From contig JBBCJU010000006.1 in assembly GCA_037190145.1 (NCBI GenBank), positions 62,001 to 126,000 on the forward strand: a stretch of 64,000 nt of DNA. The letters run 5' to 3'. The notes below the pieces were generated by a model. It ran no database searches. It saw nothing but the letters and a program-made list of their open reading frames with translations, and was not told the origin of the DNA. How positions within the stretch are numbered: position 1 is the stretch's first letter; every line of letters begins with the position of its first letter. Origin of the DNA: 55-13 sp037190145. Its GTDB lineage: Bacteria > Armatimonadota > Fimbriimonadia > Fimbriimonadales > Fimbriimonadaceae. Below are positions 1-7,456 of this stretch, one piece after another. A program made the position numbers and the translations under genes.

Positions 1-53
1 TACCGCCCTGGCCCCGTAATTCCACTAGCCAGCAACTCACACAGTTCGTTGGG

Positions 54-1862
54 ATGACCCCATTTTTACCAGGTCAGGTTTCTTACCAGGATGGAACACC
101 TAGATCACATGGGATGGCTTCCCGTGGTTTGGAGAATTTATCGATGCTTGCTGGAGAACATTTTGTTGCGGAAGGACTGATTACGCAGGAGGAGCTTGAC
201 CTCGCGATCCAGAAGCATAAGGAACTTGGCGGGGCAGAGCCGGTGGCTCGTGTCCTTGTCAGTATGGGGTTAGTTTCCGAGCGTGACCGTGTCCGCTGTT
301 TAGGAAAAGTCTGGGGAATCCCTTTTGTTGATATTGCCGATGTAACCCCTCAGCCTGAGGCAATGGAGCTAATCTCACCTCAGGTTGCAAAGCGATTCAA
401 GTGTGTCCCTATCGAGAGACAGGGTGACCGCTTGATGGTAGCTATGGTCAACCCGCTCGATATTTTTGTGATCGATGAACTTCGTCTGACCACAGGTTTG
501 GAGATTGAGGCGATGATCGCGATCGAAGAGGACCTGATCGCGGCTCTTGGAAGTCATTACAAGGTTGACATCAATGTTAATGACGCGCTTGCGGGCGTGA
601 TGAAGGACTTTGACGGCGACATTGAAGTGGTCAAAGGCGGGGAAGAGGAGTTAAGCGAGGCCGAGCTGAGAGAAATGGGCGAAGACGCGCCCATTATCCG
701 GCTTGCTAATCTGATCGTAAGCCAAGCGATTACCGACAAGGCAAGCGATATTCATATGGAACCCCAAAAAGACGGAATGCGGGTTCGATACCGAATCGAC
801 GGTGTTTTGGTCGAGGGAATGAAGCTGCCTAGAAAGGTTTGTGCACCTCTTATCAGCCGCATGAAAATTATGTCCGAGATGGATATTGCAGAAAAGCGAG
901 TTCCACAGGATAACCGTATCAGTGCCGTCATCGGGGGAAAGGAGTTTGACTTCCGAGTTTCGACCTTGCCAATGGTCTACGGCGAGAAGATCGTTATGCG
1001 TGTCTTAGATAAAGGCGGCATTAACGTGGGGCTTTCCAAGCTAGGCTTCTTGCCGCACAACCTGAAGCTGATTGAGGATATGGCGTCTAGATCTTACGGA
1101 ATCATTCTGGTCTGCGGACCCACGGGTTCGGGTAAGTCCACCACTCTATATTCCATTCTCAACAAGCTCAACACGGGAACAAACAACATCACGACTATTG
1201 AAGACCCAGTTGAGTATGAGTTGGGTGGAATCAACCAATGCGGTGTGAATGTTCGTGCCGGTATGACGTTTGCGGCCGGCCTGCGCGCCCTCATGCGACA
1301 GGACCCTGACGTAATCATGGTTGGTGAAATGCGTGACAAGGAGACGGCAACCATCGGTATGGAAGCAGCGCTTACGGGGCACTTGGTGCTTAGTACGCTG
1401 CACACCAATGATGCTCCATCAGCTACATCGCGTTTGACCGATATGGAAGTCGAACCGTTTTTGATTTCATCAGCCGTCATTGGTGTTCTGGCCCAAAGGT
1501 TGGTCCGTCAAATCTGTTCTCACTGCAAGGAGTCGTATACGGCTCAGCGTGAGACCCTGCTTCGCTATGGTTTCCCGCTTCCGGACGAAATTGGAGCAGA
1601 TACCGGAGGCGAAATCACTCTATTCAAAGGAAAAGGGTGCGACCACTGTAAGGGCACTGGTTACAAAGGCCGAACGGGTGTACACGAATTAATGATGATG
1701 CAAGACGATGTTCGCGACGAGATTCTGAAGCGAAGTCCGTCTCATATCATCCGAAACTTAGCGGTACAGGGAGGGATGAAGACCCTACAAATGGATGCCG
1801 TTTCAAAAATCTTGATGGGTGTGACATCGGTTGATGAAGTCTTGCGTGTGCTTTACGCGTAA
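54..1862 (+). CDS. pilB: Type IV pilus assembly / type II secretion ATPase PilB (GspE family)
   Basis: Hexameric cytoplasmic ATPase that powers pilus extension. An N-terminal MshEN/GspE-N type domain covers about residues 30-150. The Walker A motif GPTGSGKST is at residues 355-363, followed by the Asp-box/Walker B region and the TLHTND His-box. Two Cys pairs (CSHC near 488, CDHC near 532) form the zinc site typical of PilB/GspE. The ATG at 54 gives 602 residues, but the frame stays open to the window edge. Homology to the domain begins near the ATG at 144, which has a GGAG 9 nt upstream, so the true start may be 114 or 144. It is followed directly by an HDOD gene and pilT, a probable pilus operon. 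Function is certain; only the start is in doubt. Confidence 0.95.
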   Translation: MTPFLPGQVSYQDGTPRSHGMASRGLENLSMLAGEHFVAEGLITQEELDLAIQKHKELGGAEPVARVLVSMGLVSERDRVRCLGKVWGIPFVDIADVTPQPEAMELISPQVAKRFKCVPIERQGDRLMVAMVNPLDIFVIDELRLTTGLEIEAMIAIEEDLIAALGSHYKVDINVNDALAGVMKDFDGDIEVVKGGEEELSEAELREMGEDAPIIRLANLIVSQAITDKASDIHMEPQKDGMRVRYRIDGVLVEGMKLPRKVCAPLISRMKIMSEMDIAEKRVPQDNRISAVIGGKEFDFRVSTLPMVYGEKIVMRVLDKGGINVGLSKLGFLPHNLKLIEDMASRSYGIILVCGPTGSGKSTTLYSILNKLNTGTNNITTIEDPVEYELGGINQCGVNVRAGMTFAAGLRALMRQDPDVIMVGEMRDKETATIGMEAALTGHLVLSTLHTNDAPSATSRLTDMEVEPFLISSAVIGVLAQRLVRQICSHCKESYTAQRETLLRYGFPLPDEIGADTGGEITLFKGKGCDHCKGTGYKGRTGVHELMMMQDDVRDEILKRSPSHIIRNLAVQGGMKTLQMDAVSKILMGVTSVDEVLRVLYA

Positions 1863-1894
1863 GTTTGCCGATGATCTTAAGGGGAAAGTTAGAG

Positions 1895-2752
1895 ATGTCT
1901 GCGTTACCAAAATCAGATCCGAAACAAGCGCTGAACGACCTTATGTCCAAAGTGGACAATTTGGCTGTGTTGCCGCACGTTGTATTCAAGGTGCTAGAGA
2001 TCACCAGTGACTGCGATTCACCGGCAATCGAGATGGAAAAGGCGATAACCATCGACCCAGGGTTTAGCACCAAGATTTTGACTCTGGCCAATTCAGCCTA
2101 CTTTGGGTTGCCAAAGAGAGTGACCTCAATCAAAGAAGCTTTGATGTTTCTTGGATTCAAGAGTGTGCGGAACTTGGCAATGACGGTTGGAGCCTTTGAT
2201 ATGTTTGTTGGCAAAAATGACGAAGAGTCATTGCGCCGCCGAACTTGGTGGAGGCACTCGGTTGATACTGCCGTATGCGCTAAATGGCTGTCCAGAGTAT
2301 CTCCCAATCTGTCTGCAGACGAATCCTATACCTGTGGCTTGCTCCATGTCCTCGGCAAGACTTTGCTGGATAGATTTGGAGACGGAAACTACACGGAGTG
2401 TTCTCATCTGATCGAGTCAGGTGTCAGCGTCATTGAAGCTGAGCATCAAATCTTTGGTTGCGACCACGTAGAAGTAGCGGTGGCGGCAACTCAGAAGTGG
2501 GGTTTCCCAGAGTCTTTGGTCCAAGGACTTCAATACATTGAGCCTCCACTAGAGGAAGACAACTTTAAGGCGGAGAGAGCGTCCATCGCTTTGTCAAGCG
2601 CGATTGCCCGAATTGCGAAACAAGGTCGCAAGGCAGATGAACTGGATGTTCCCGAGTGGGCTTTTGCCCATCTCCAGCTTCCTCTTGAGCAGGCGGAGAG
2701 AATTGTTGAGGAAGGAATTGCGGAGATATCAGCCGCCCAGTTAACGTTCTAG
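1895..2752 (+). CDS. HDOD domain signalling protein
   Basis: A 285-residue protein that is essentially one HDOD domain. This catalytically inactive HD-hydrolase relative is found in bacterial signalling and motility proteins. The segment with LPHVVFKVLEI, then KILTLANSAYFG and the LGFKSVRNLAM helix is the family hallmark. I chose the ATG at 1895 because AAGGGGA lies 9 nt upstream; the in-frame TTG at 1865 and ATG at 1871 would sit on or before that ribosome binding site. It lies 32 nt after pilB and 9 nt before pilT, so it is probably co-transcribed. A role in regulating the pilus motors is inferred from position only. No EAL or GGDEF domain is attached. Confidence 0.9.
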   Translation: MSALPKSDPKQALNDLMSKVDNLAVLPHVVFKVLEITSDCDSPAIEMEKAITIDPGFSTKILTLANSAYFGLPKRVTSIKEALMFLGFKSVRNLAMTVGAFDMFVGKNDEESLRRRTWWRHSVDTAVCAKWLSRVSPNLSADESYTCGLLHVLGKTLLDRFGDGNYTECSHLIESGVSVIEAEHQIFGCDHVEVAVAATQKWGFPESLVQGLQYIEPPLEEDNFKAERASIALSSAIARIAKQGRKADELDVPEWAFAHLQLPLEQAERIVEEGIAEISAAQLTF

Positions 2753-2761
2753 GAGAAAACA

Positions 2762-4165
2762 ATGTCAAGTGGATTCAGTTGGAATCAAGTCATTAACACT
2801 TCGGAGAGCCAGGCGACACCGGCTCCAGAACCTACACCCGTGGCTCCGGCCACAGAGATGGTGCAAGATCCTCGGACGGGTGAGTTTATTGAGGTTCCTG
2901 TCAGCTCGGCAGGAGCAGGGGCTTCTGATCTGCAGAAGGAAGCTGCCAGGATTCTGGAAGAGCTTGATACAGATAAGACCTCTACATATAAACCTGCGTA
3001 TGTGGATCAATCTGTCCACGAGATTGATGTCAGTGATAAGCGATACGACATAACTGATGAAGTATCTGCAGGACACCAAGTCGAAGCAGATGCGCTGCCC
3101 GTTAAGGATGCACATATTGACGATATTCTTCGGATGGCGATTGAGCGGAAAGCAAGTGACATCCACCTCACGGTCGGTTTGCCGCCGATGATGCGGCTGG
3201 ATGGTGAAGTGGTTCCCCTTCCTTACACCATCATGGAGCCGGAAGACACTCGGCGGATGATTTTTGAAACTCTCACCGATGATCACATCGAGAAACTTGA
3301 GAGTACGCACGAACTTGACTTTGCTTATAGCATCAAAGGTTTGGCCCGGTTCCGCTTTAACGTTTACATGCAACGCATGTCCTATGCAGGAGCGCTTCGT
3401 GTTATTCCGACCAAGATTCCCTCTTTCGAGCAACTTGGGCTTCCTCCGGTTATCCGAGAAGTATCCAAACGTGTTTCGGGTTTGATTTTGGTTACGGGGC
3501 CTACGGGATCAGGTAAATCGACAACTATCGCCACGATGATCGATGATATCAACGATCATCGCACCAACCATATTCTCACGATCGAAGACCCTATTGAGTA
3601 TCTGCACCAACACAAGAAATGTATGGTGAACCAACGCGAAATGCATGCGGACACGTATTCATTCCACAATGCTCTCCGTGCGGTTCTTCGTGAAGACCCG
3701 GACATCATCCTGGTTGGTGAGTTGCGCGACCTTGAAACCATCGAAGCCGCTTTAACTCTAGCGGAAACAGGACACTTAGTCTTTGGCACACTTCACACTC
3801 GAAACGCTCCCAGCACTATCGACCGTGTGATTGACGTTTTCCCCTCGGATCAGCAAGATCAAATTCGCGTTTTGCTTGGAAACACGCTAGAAGCGGTTGT
3901 ATCGCAACAGCTATTGCCTCGTTTGGGTGGGGGTCGGTGCGCTTCGATTGAGATCATGTTGGGTACCGCTGCGATTAAGAACCTCATTCGAGAAGGGAAG
4001 ACCCACCAGATGTACTCCATGATTGAGACTTCTCAACAGCTTGGAATGCAGACGATGGACGCATCCCTTGCAGCTCACTTCCGAAATGGAAACTGCTCAT
4101 ATGAAGAGTGCTTGATGCGAGCGGTTGACAAAGAAACCTTTACCCGCTTAGCTAAGGGCGGCTAG
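2762..4165 (+). CDS. pilT: Twitching motility retraction ATPase PilT
   Basis: ATPase that drives type IV pilus retraction. The PilT core starts near residue 119 (DDILRMAIERKASDIHL). Walker A GPTGSGKST is near residue 246, followed by Walker B (DPDIILVGELRD), the TLHT His-box and a C-terminal AIKNLIRE motif equivalent to the PilT AIRNLIRE retraction motif. At 467 residues it is about 100 longer than usual because of a Pro/Ala/Glu-rich, probably disordered N-terminal extension (residues 1-118). AGGAGA is correctly spaced before the ATG. It is the third gene of the pilB-HDOD-pilT cluster and is followed by a strong hairpin. Confidence 0.95.
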   Translation: MSSGFSWNQVINTSESQATPAPEPTPVAPATEMVQDPRTGEFIEVPVSSAGAGASDLQKEAARILEELDTDKTSTYKPAYVDQSVHEIDVSDKRYDITDEVSAGHQVEADALPVKDAHIDDILRMAIERKASDIHLTVGLPPMMRLDGEVVPLPYTIMEPEDTRRMIFETLTDDHIEKLESTHELDFAYSIKGLARFRFNVYMQRMSYAGALRVIPTKIPSFEQLGLPPVIREVSKRVSGLILVTGPTGSGKSTTIATMIDDINDHRTNHILTIEDPIEYLHQHKKCMVNQREMHADTYSFHNALRAVLREDPDIILVGELRDLETIEAALTLAETGHLVFGTLHTRNAPSTIDRVIDVFPSDQQDQIRVLLGNTLEAVVSQQLLPRLGGGRCASIEIMLGTAAIKNLIREGKTHQMYSMIETSQQLGMQTMDASLAAHFRNGNCSYEECLMRAVDKETFTRLAKGG

Positions 4166-4174
4166 TGGATTGAT

Positions 4175-4215
4175 CGTTTCAGGCGACAGAAGCCTCGCCT
4201 GAAACGGTCTGAGTT
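4175..4215 (+). terminator. Rho-independent-like terminator after pilT
   Basis: A perfect 12-bp inverted repeat (CGTTTCAGGCGA, 4175-4186, with 4195-4206) has an 8-nt loop and lies 9 nt after the pilT stop. The tail is only weakly T-rich. Confidence 0.7.
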
Positions 4216-4457
4216 TGCTCCTCTTGCAATCTTTACTATTGGTGCTAAGTGCTGAAGGTGTCGCCTCAATTCCTCAAGACACGAAGAAACGGATTAAAAG
4301 CAAAAAATAGTCACTAGACGCAAAGATATGATAAGATTTCCATGTTCTGCGGGATATGTGGCTTTGTGTCGGGAAGATTAGTGGTCGCTTACGTTGAATC
4401 ACTTTTCAGGCGAACCTGAATTGACTGCGTACCTCCGGCAGCAAGAAATGTGGGGCC

Positions 4458-5375
4458 ATGAAAATACGTTCTATAAGTTGCAGCCTTCCATTAGTGTTTG
4501 CGCTTTCCTCCTCGTTTGCGATGGCTCAAGCACCCTTCGATAAAATGGCGAGCGGGTTCGAGGTGGTGTACACGGTAAAAGCAGACATCCCAGATCCAGA
4601 GCAACCAGAACGTGTGAGTCGTATCTACTTTCAAGTGACGCAACAAACAAAGGGCGGAATAACTGTTGTTCAAAGTAAGAACCTAAACCAGCCCGGTGTA
4701 AACGAGAGGACCATCGTCGAATCAAAAGATGTATGCCTTTACAATGTGGATTCGCTTGATTTACCCAAAAAGGGTTTTTACACTCGATTTGTGCAGGAGC
4801 GAGGTCCAGGAAACATGGAATTCTACGAGCCGACCTACGTCTTGAACGGTCATAACACTGCTTCACTTTTATCCAAGTACCCTGCAACTGCAGGTACAAG
4901 CAAGTTTGAAATAGCAGGCGACGCTTATGAGTTGACGTTAGACAAGGCAACCAATCTAGTTAGCAAAGCCAAGATACGATTTGCGACAGGACCCGTTTTC
5001 GAAAAGAACGCGATTGGTTTTAAGCGGTTTGGCAACATCATTCTTCCCTCAAAGGTTGTATCGGTTGCAAACTTCAACCCCGTTGTAGAAACAAAAACGT
5101 ACGAGCTAATCTCTGCAAAAAGAGTTGATACCATCTCTGTACCTTTCACAAAGACCTCGCTTCCAAAAGGATCGATGGTCAGCGACAAAATTGACTACAT
5201 TCAATACGAAGTGGGCGATGATGGGAAGTGGCAAAAAGTGGGCTCTATTCCGAAACCGGATCGGGGTCAAAGAAACCCCTCGGGCCGCACAGGCAGTGTG
5301 GTCATGGTTTGCGTGGCGCTGTCGCTCATCGGGAGTTCACTTTTCATTCGCAATGGAAGTAGGACAATCATTTAA
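4458..5375 (+). CDS. Exported protein of unknown function with C-terminal membrane anchor
   Basis: 305 residues. A clear Sec signal peptide (residues 1-24, basic start, cleavage likely after FAMAQ) is followed by a soluble, beta-rich domain of about 240 residues. The C-terminus has a hydrophobic segment (about 279-297) ending in a short basic tail, so the mature protein is probably tethered to a membrane. I do not recognise the family; the size and outer lipoprotein-carrier-like beta pattern are only a loose resemblance. It is monocistronic: a terminator lies upstream and an AT-rich gap downstream. The upstream 290 nt holds no gene I can support. Confidence 0.8.
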   Translation: MKIRSISCSLPLVFALSSSFAMAQAPFDKMASGFEVVYTVKADIPDPEQPERVSRIYFQVTQQTKGGITVVQSKNLNQPGVNERTIVESKDVCLYNVDSLDLPKKGFYTRFVQERGPGNMEFYEPTYVLNGHNTASLLSKYPATAGTSKFEIAGDAYELTLDKATNLVSKAKIRFATGPVFEKNAIGFKRFGNIILPSKVVSVANFNPVVETKTYELISAKRVDTISVPFTKTSLPKGSMVSDKIDYIQYEVGDDGKWQKVGSIPKPDRGQRNPSGRTGSVVMVCVALSLIGSSLFIRNGSRTII

Positions 5376-5967
5376 GGTTTAGACTCGGTCCGTCTTGGAT
5401 TTCGTCAGTGCTTGGAACGATGGTTTTAGTTCATTTTTCAAAGAGTTTCTTCTTATCGTCATAGGCGGCGTACGCTTCTTTCTAACTGATAGCCACCATT
5501 TTTTAGGTTCAAATCTGTCCGAAATGCAACCGTTGGCGGGTTCAAAAAACGGTGGCTAGCTTAGGTTCAAATTGACTTTGATTTTGAGTGTGTTTTTATC
5601 TACAAGTCGCAAATGTTTTTTTGATTTATACGAGTTAAGTTGAGAATCTGGACAAGCTGGTGATGGTTTTGCCGTTCCTCATTACATTGCCAAAAAATCT
5701 CGACCTCCCCATATATAAAGGGTGAGTATTCGAGTTTTTGTCAACTTGGATTTAGTGGCTGATTTGTACCGAGTCCATCGGGGATGGCATTGGGGTCAGG
5801 GGGGTAATCAAACTATCTGGGCTGTACCGCCTTCGGACTGGTTTTTCCGTGTACATGATTGTGTTGTGAGGAATATCCTTATGTAAATGACATATTTTTC
5901 TTAGCAATAGCAGTCAACTCTTCAACGCTATCTGTGGCGTATCGATCATGATGCAGTAACCCATTTT
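5376..5967. other. AT-rich intergenic region without a supported gene
   Basis: About 590 nt, clearly richer in A+T than the flanking genes. I see no open frame worth calling. It holds an imperfect inverted repeat (5490-5558), two copies of TTAGGTTCAAAT (5503-5514 and 5561-5572), and T-rich tracts. It may be the edge of an acquired segment together with the next gene. Confidence 0.6.
5490..5558. repeat. Inverted repeat, 15-bp arms
   Basis: TAGCCACCATTTTTT (5490-5504) matches the reverse complement of 5544-5558 with one mismatch, leaving a 39-nt loop. It could be a terminator for the upstream gene or a remnant of a small mobile element. Confidence 0.5.
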
Positions 5968-6753
5968 TCACATTGAGGATTTTAATAACTTCTCAACCTG
6001 TTCTTCGTAAGAATCAAATCTGAGCCAGTGATCCTGAAAGTAGAGTCCACAGGTTCGGCTAACTATCCATATTGCCGTGATTTCATGAGGTAGTTTAGGT
6101 GTGTCTGGCGGCAAAGTTAAACAATTTGTGTGCACATACGATTCTAACCGTGGAGCAACTCCAGTTATGCCAGTAAAGATAAAGAGTTCTCTTCGATGTG
6201 AGTTTGATTTTCCTAACTTATCTCGGTTATCACGACACTTATCTGAATGGAGATATGCAGTAATCTCATCACTTACTCCAATCCCCATTTCATTAAATGT
6301 AAAAGCTGTTGGAACCATAGAGAATACTAGTTCGCCAGGTTCTAGCCAAGTTGAGATTCTAATGTATTGAACTCCAACTTCTTGAGCCCATTTTCTCCAT
6401 GGACGGCGAAAATCCTTGAATCGCCAATACGTAGATAAACCTAATGCCTCCATCTGCTGAATAACATTATTGAGTTCGCTAATGTTCTGTTTGATTCGAA
6501 ACTTGTTCTCAATGCCGACTTTCCAAGCATATTGGGATTGGATTTTGCGAGGTTCATGTTCTGGCCCGGCGTACCAAAGATCCATCCATTTCTTGTCTAC
6601 GAGCCTTGTTACTTCTATCGCGGCCTCTGGATTATCTTTGTCGCCTATTCGCAGATCATACATTCCGTTAGATGTGCCGATATCGTGTTCATAAACGCAC
6701 TTGCCTTCAATATGTCCAATGATAACTTTTGCTATTTGTTCGCTTTTAATCAC
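5968..6753 (-). CDS. Hypothetical protein, possible PD-(D/E)XK nuclease fold
   Basis: 261 residues from a GTG start. The N-terminal third contains GMYDLRIGD followed about 10 residues later by AAIEVTR. This D-(x)n-ExT/K-like pattern resembles a group of orphan restriction-like proteins, but the expected Lys is Arg or absent, so nuclease activity is uncertain. The rest is unremarkable and Trp-rich. The gene is visibly AT-rich and isolated in an AT-rich gap, which suggests horizontal acquisition. Its start overlaps the stop of a doubtful 68-codon frame (GTGA). I do not recognise the full-length family. Confidence 0.7.
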   Translation of the reverse strand: MIKSEQIAKVIIGHIEGKCVYEHDIGTSNGMYDLRIGDKDNPEAAIEVTRLVDKKWMDLWYAGPEHEPRKIQSQYAWKVGIENKFRIKQNISELNNVIQQMEALGLSTYWRFKDFRRPWRKWAQEVGVQYIRISTWLEPGELVFSMVPTAFTFNEMGIGVSDEITAYLHSDKCRDNRDKLGKSNSHRRELFIFTGITGVAPRLESYVHTNCLTLPPDTPKLPHEITAIWIVSRTCGLYFQDHWLRFDSYEEQVEKLLKSSM

Positions 6754-7008
6754 GCACTAAAGACGATAACTCTTTCGTTTGTGATTCCGGCATTCTTGAG
6801 CCGTTTCATGATTCTTGATTCGAACGCTATTTTGATGCTTAAGACTATATGTTTATTTCCACCACGAGGGGTGCTTAGAGCCCAGCAAGCGGAAAGCAGT
6901 CGAAACTGAAGATGTGCCAACCACACTTTTGAACGCTGATTCAGCCAGAAGTCCATCTGGTTTTGGTGGGCGAGATTTCGCCTGTGCGAAGAAAACTCAA
7001 AAAACCTA

Positions 7009-7058
7009 ACGACAAATGTCGTTTATTGCTCTATACTGATCCTAACGACATTTGTCGG
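7009..7058 (+). promoter_or_regulatory. Promoter with paired BlaI-type operators
   Basis: Two near-identical palindromes, ACGACAAATGTCGT (7009-7022) and ACGACATTTGTCGG (7045-7058), lie 36 bp apart centre to centre. They flank a -10 hexamer TATACT (7032-7037). This is the layout expected for autoregulation by the BlaI/MecI repressor encoded just downstream. BlaI operators in other phyla also have ACA/TGT half-sites. The second palindrome overlaps the transcription start. Confidence 0.8.
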
Positions 7059-7066
7059 TAGAGGTT

Positions 7067-7456
7067 ATGAGTAGAAAGCCAAGCATCGGAAGATCGGAAA
7101 GCGAGGTTCTGCGGTTTATTGCGGAACAGGGCTCTGCGACAGTCACGGAGGTGGGGGATTATTTGGCGGAAACCAAGGGGCAAACTCGAAACACCGCCCT
7201 TAACATGATGGAAAGGCTTCGCCAGAAAGGCTTTCTGGATCGTGAAAAGGTTGAAGGCGTGTTTCGATATCGACCTTCAACAGCCAAAGGGTCTCTGATT
7301 GAAGGGTTCGTAGAAGACTTTGTAGATTCCGTACTTGGAGGTTCGGTGGCACCGCTAGTGGCCTATTTAGGTAGCAAGGCTGAAGTGGATGCAGCTCAAC
7401 TCCAGGCGCTACGAGACTTGGTCAAGAATTTGGAGGAGGGAAGAGATGACTCCTGA
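7067..7456 (+). CDS. blaI: BlaI/MecI family transcriptional repressor
   Basis: A 129-residue winged-helix repressor. The N-terminal half has the family pattern (SESEVLRFIAEQGSATVTEV, then a recognition helix around NTALNMMERLRQKGFLDRE); the C-terminal half is the dimerisation helix region. Members repress a target and are inactivated by a cognate membrane M56 protease. I chose the ATG at 7067, because the in-frame TTG at 7052 lies inside the second operator. The stop overlaps the start of the M56 gene by 11 nt, so the two are translationally coupled. The natural target beyond its own operon is unknown; no beta-lactamase is nearby. Confidence 0.92.
   Translation: MSRKPSIGRSESEVLRFIAEQGSATVTEVGDYLAETKGQTRNTALNMMERLRQKGFLDREKVEGVFRYRPSTAKGSLIEGFVEDFVDSVLGGSVAPLVAYLGSKAEVDAAQLQALRDLVKNLEEGRDDS

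Noticed and set aside
1094..1480. 128-codon minus-strand frame inside pilB
   Set aside because: Antisense shadow over the Walker A to His-box region, composition dictated by the conserved plus-strand protein.
2765..3433. 222-codon minus-strand frame inside pilT
   Set aside because: A shadow of a strongly conserved ATPase gene; no ribosome binding site or recognisable protein pattern.
4471..4950. 159-codon minus-strand frame opposite the exported protein at 4458
   Set aside because: The plus strand has a clear signal peptide and normal codon use; the minus product does not look like a protein.
6750..6956. 68-codon minus-strand frame whose TGA overlaps the GTG of the 261-residue gene
   Set aside because: The overlap is suggestive, but the product has no recognisable features, no ribosome binding site, and the downstream protein is complete without it.
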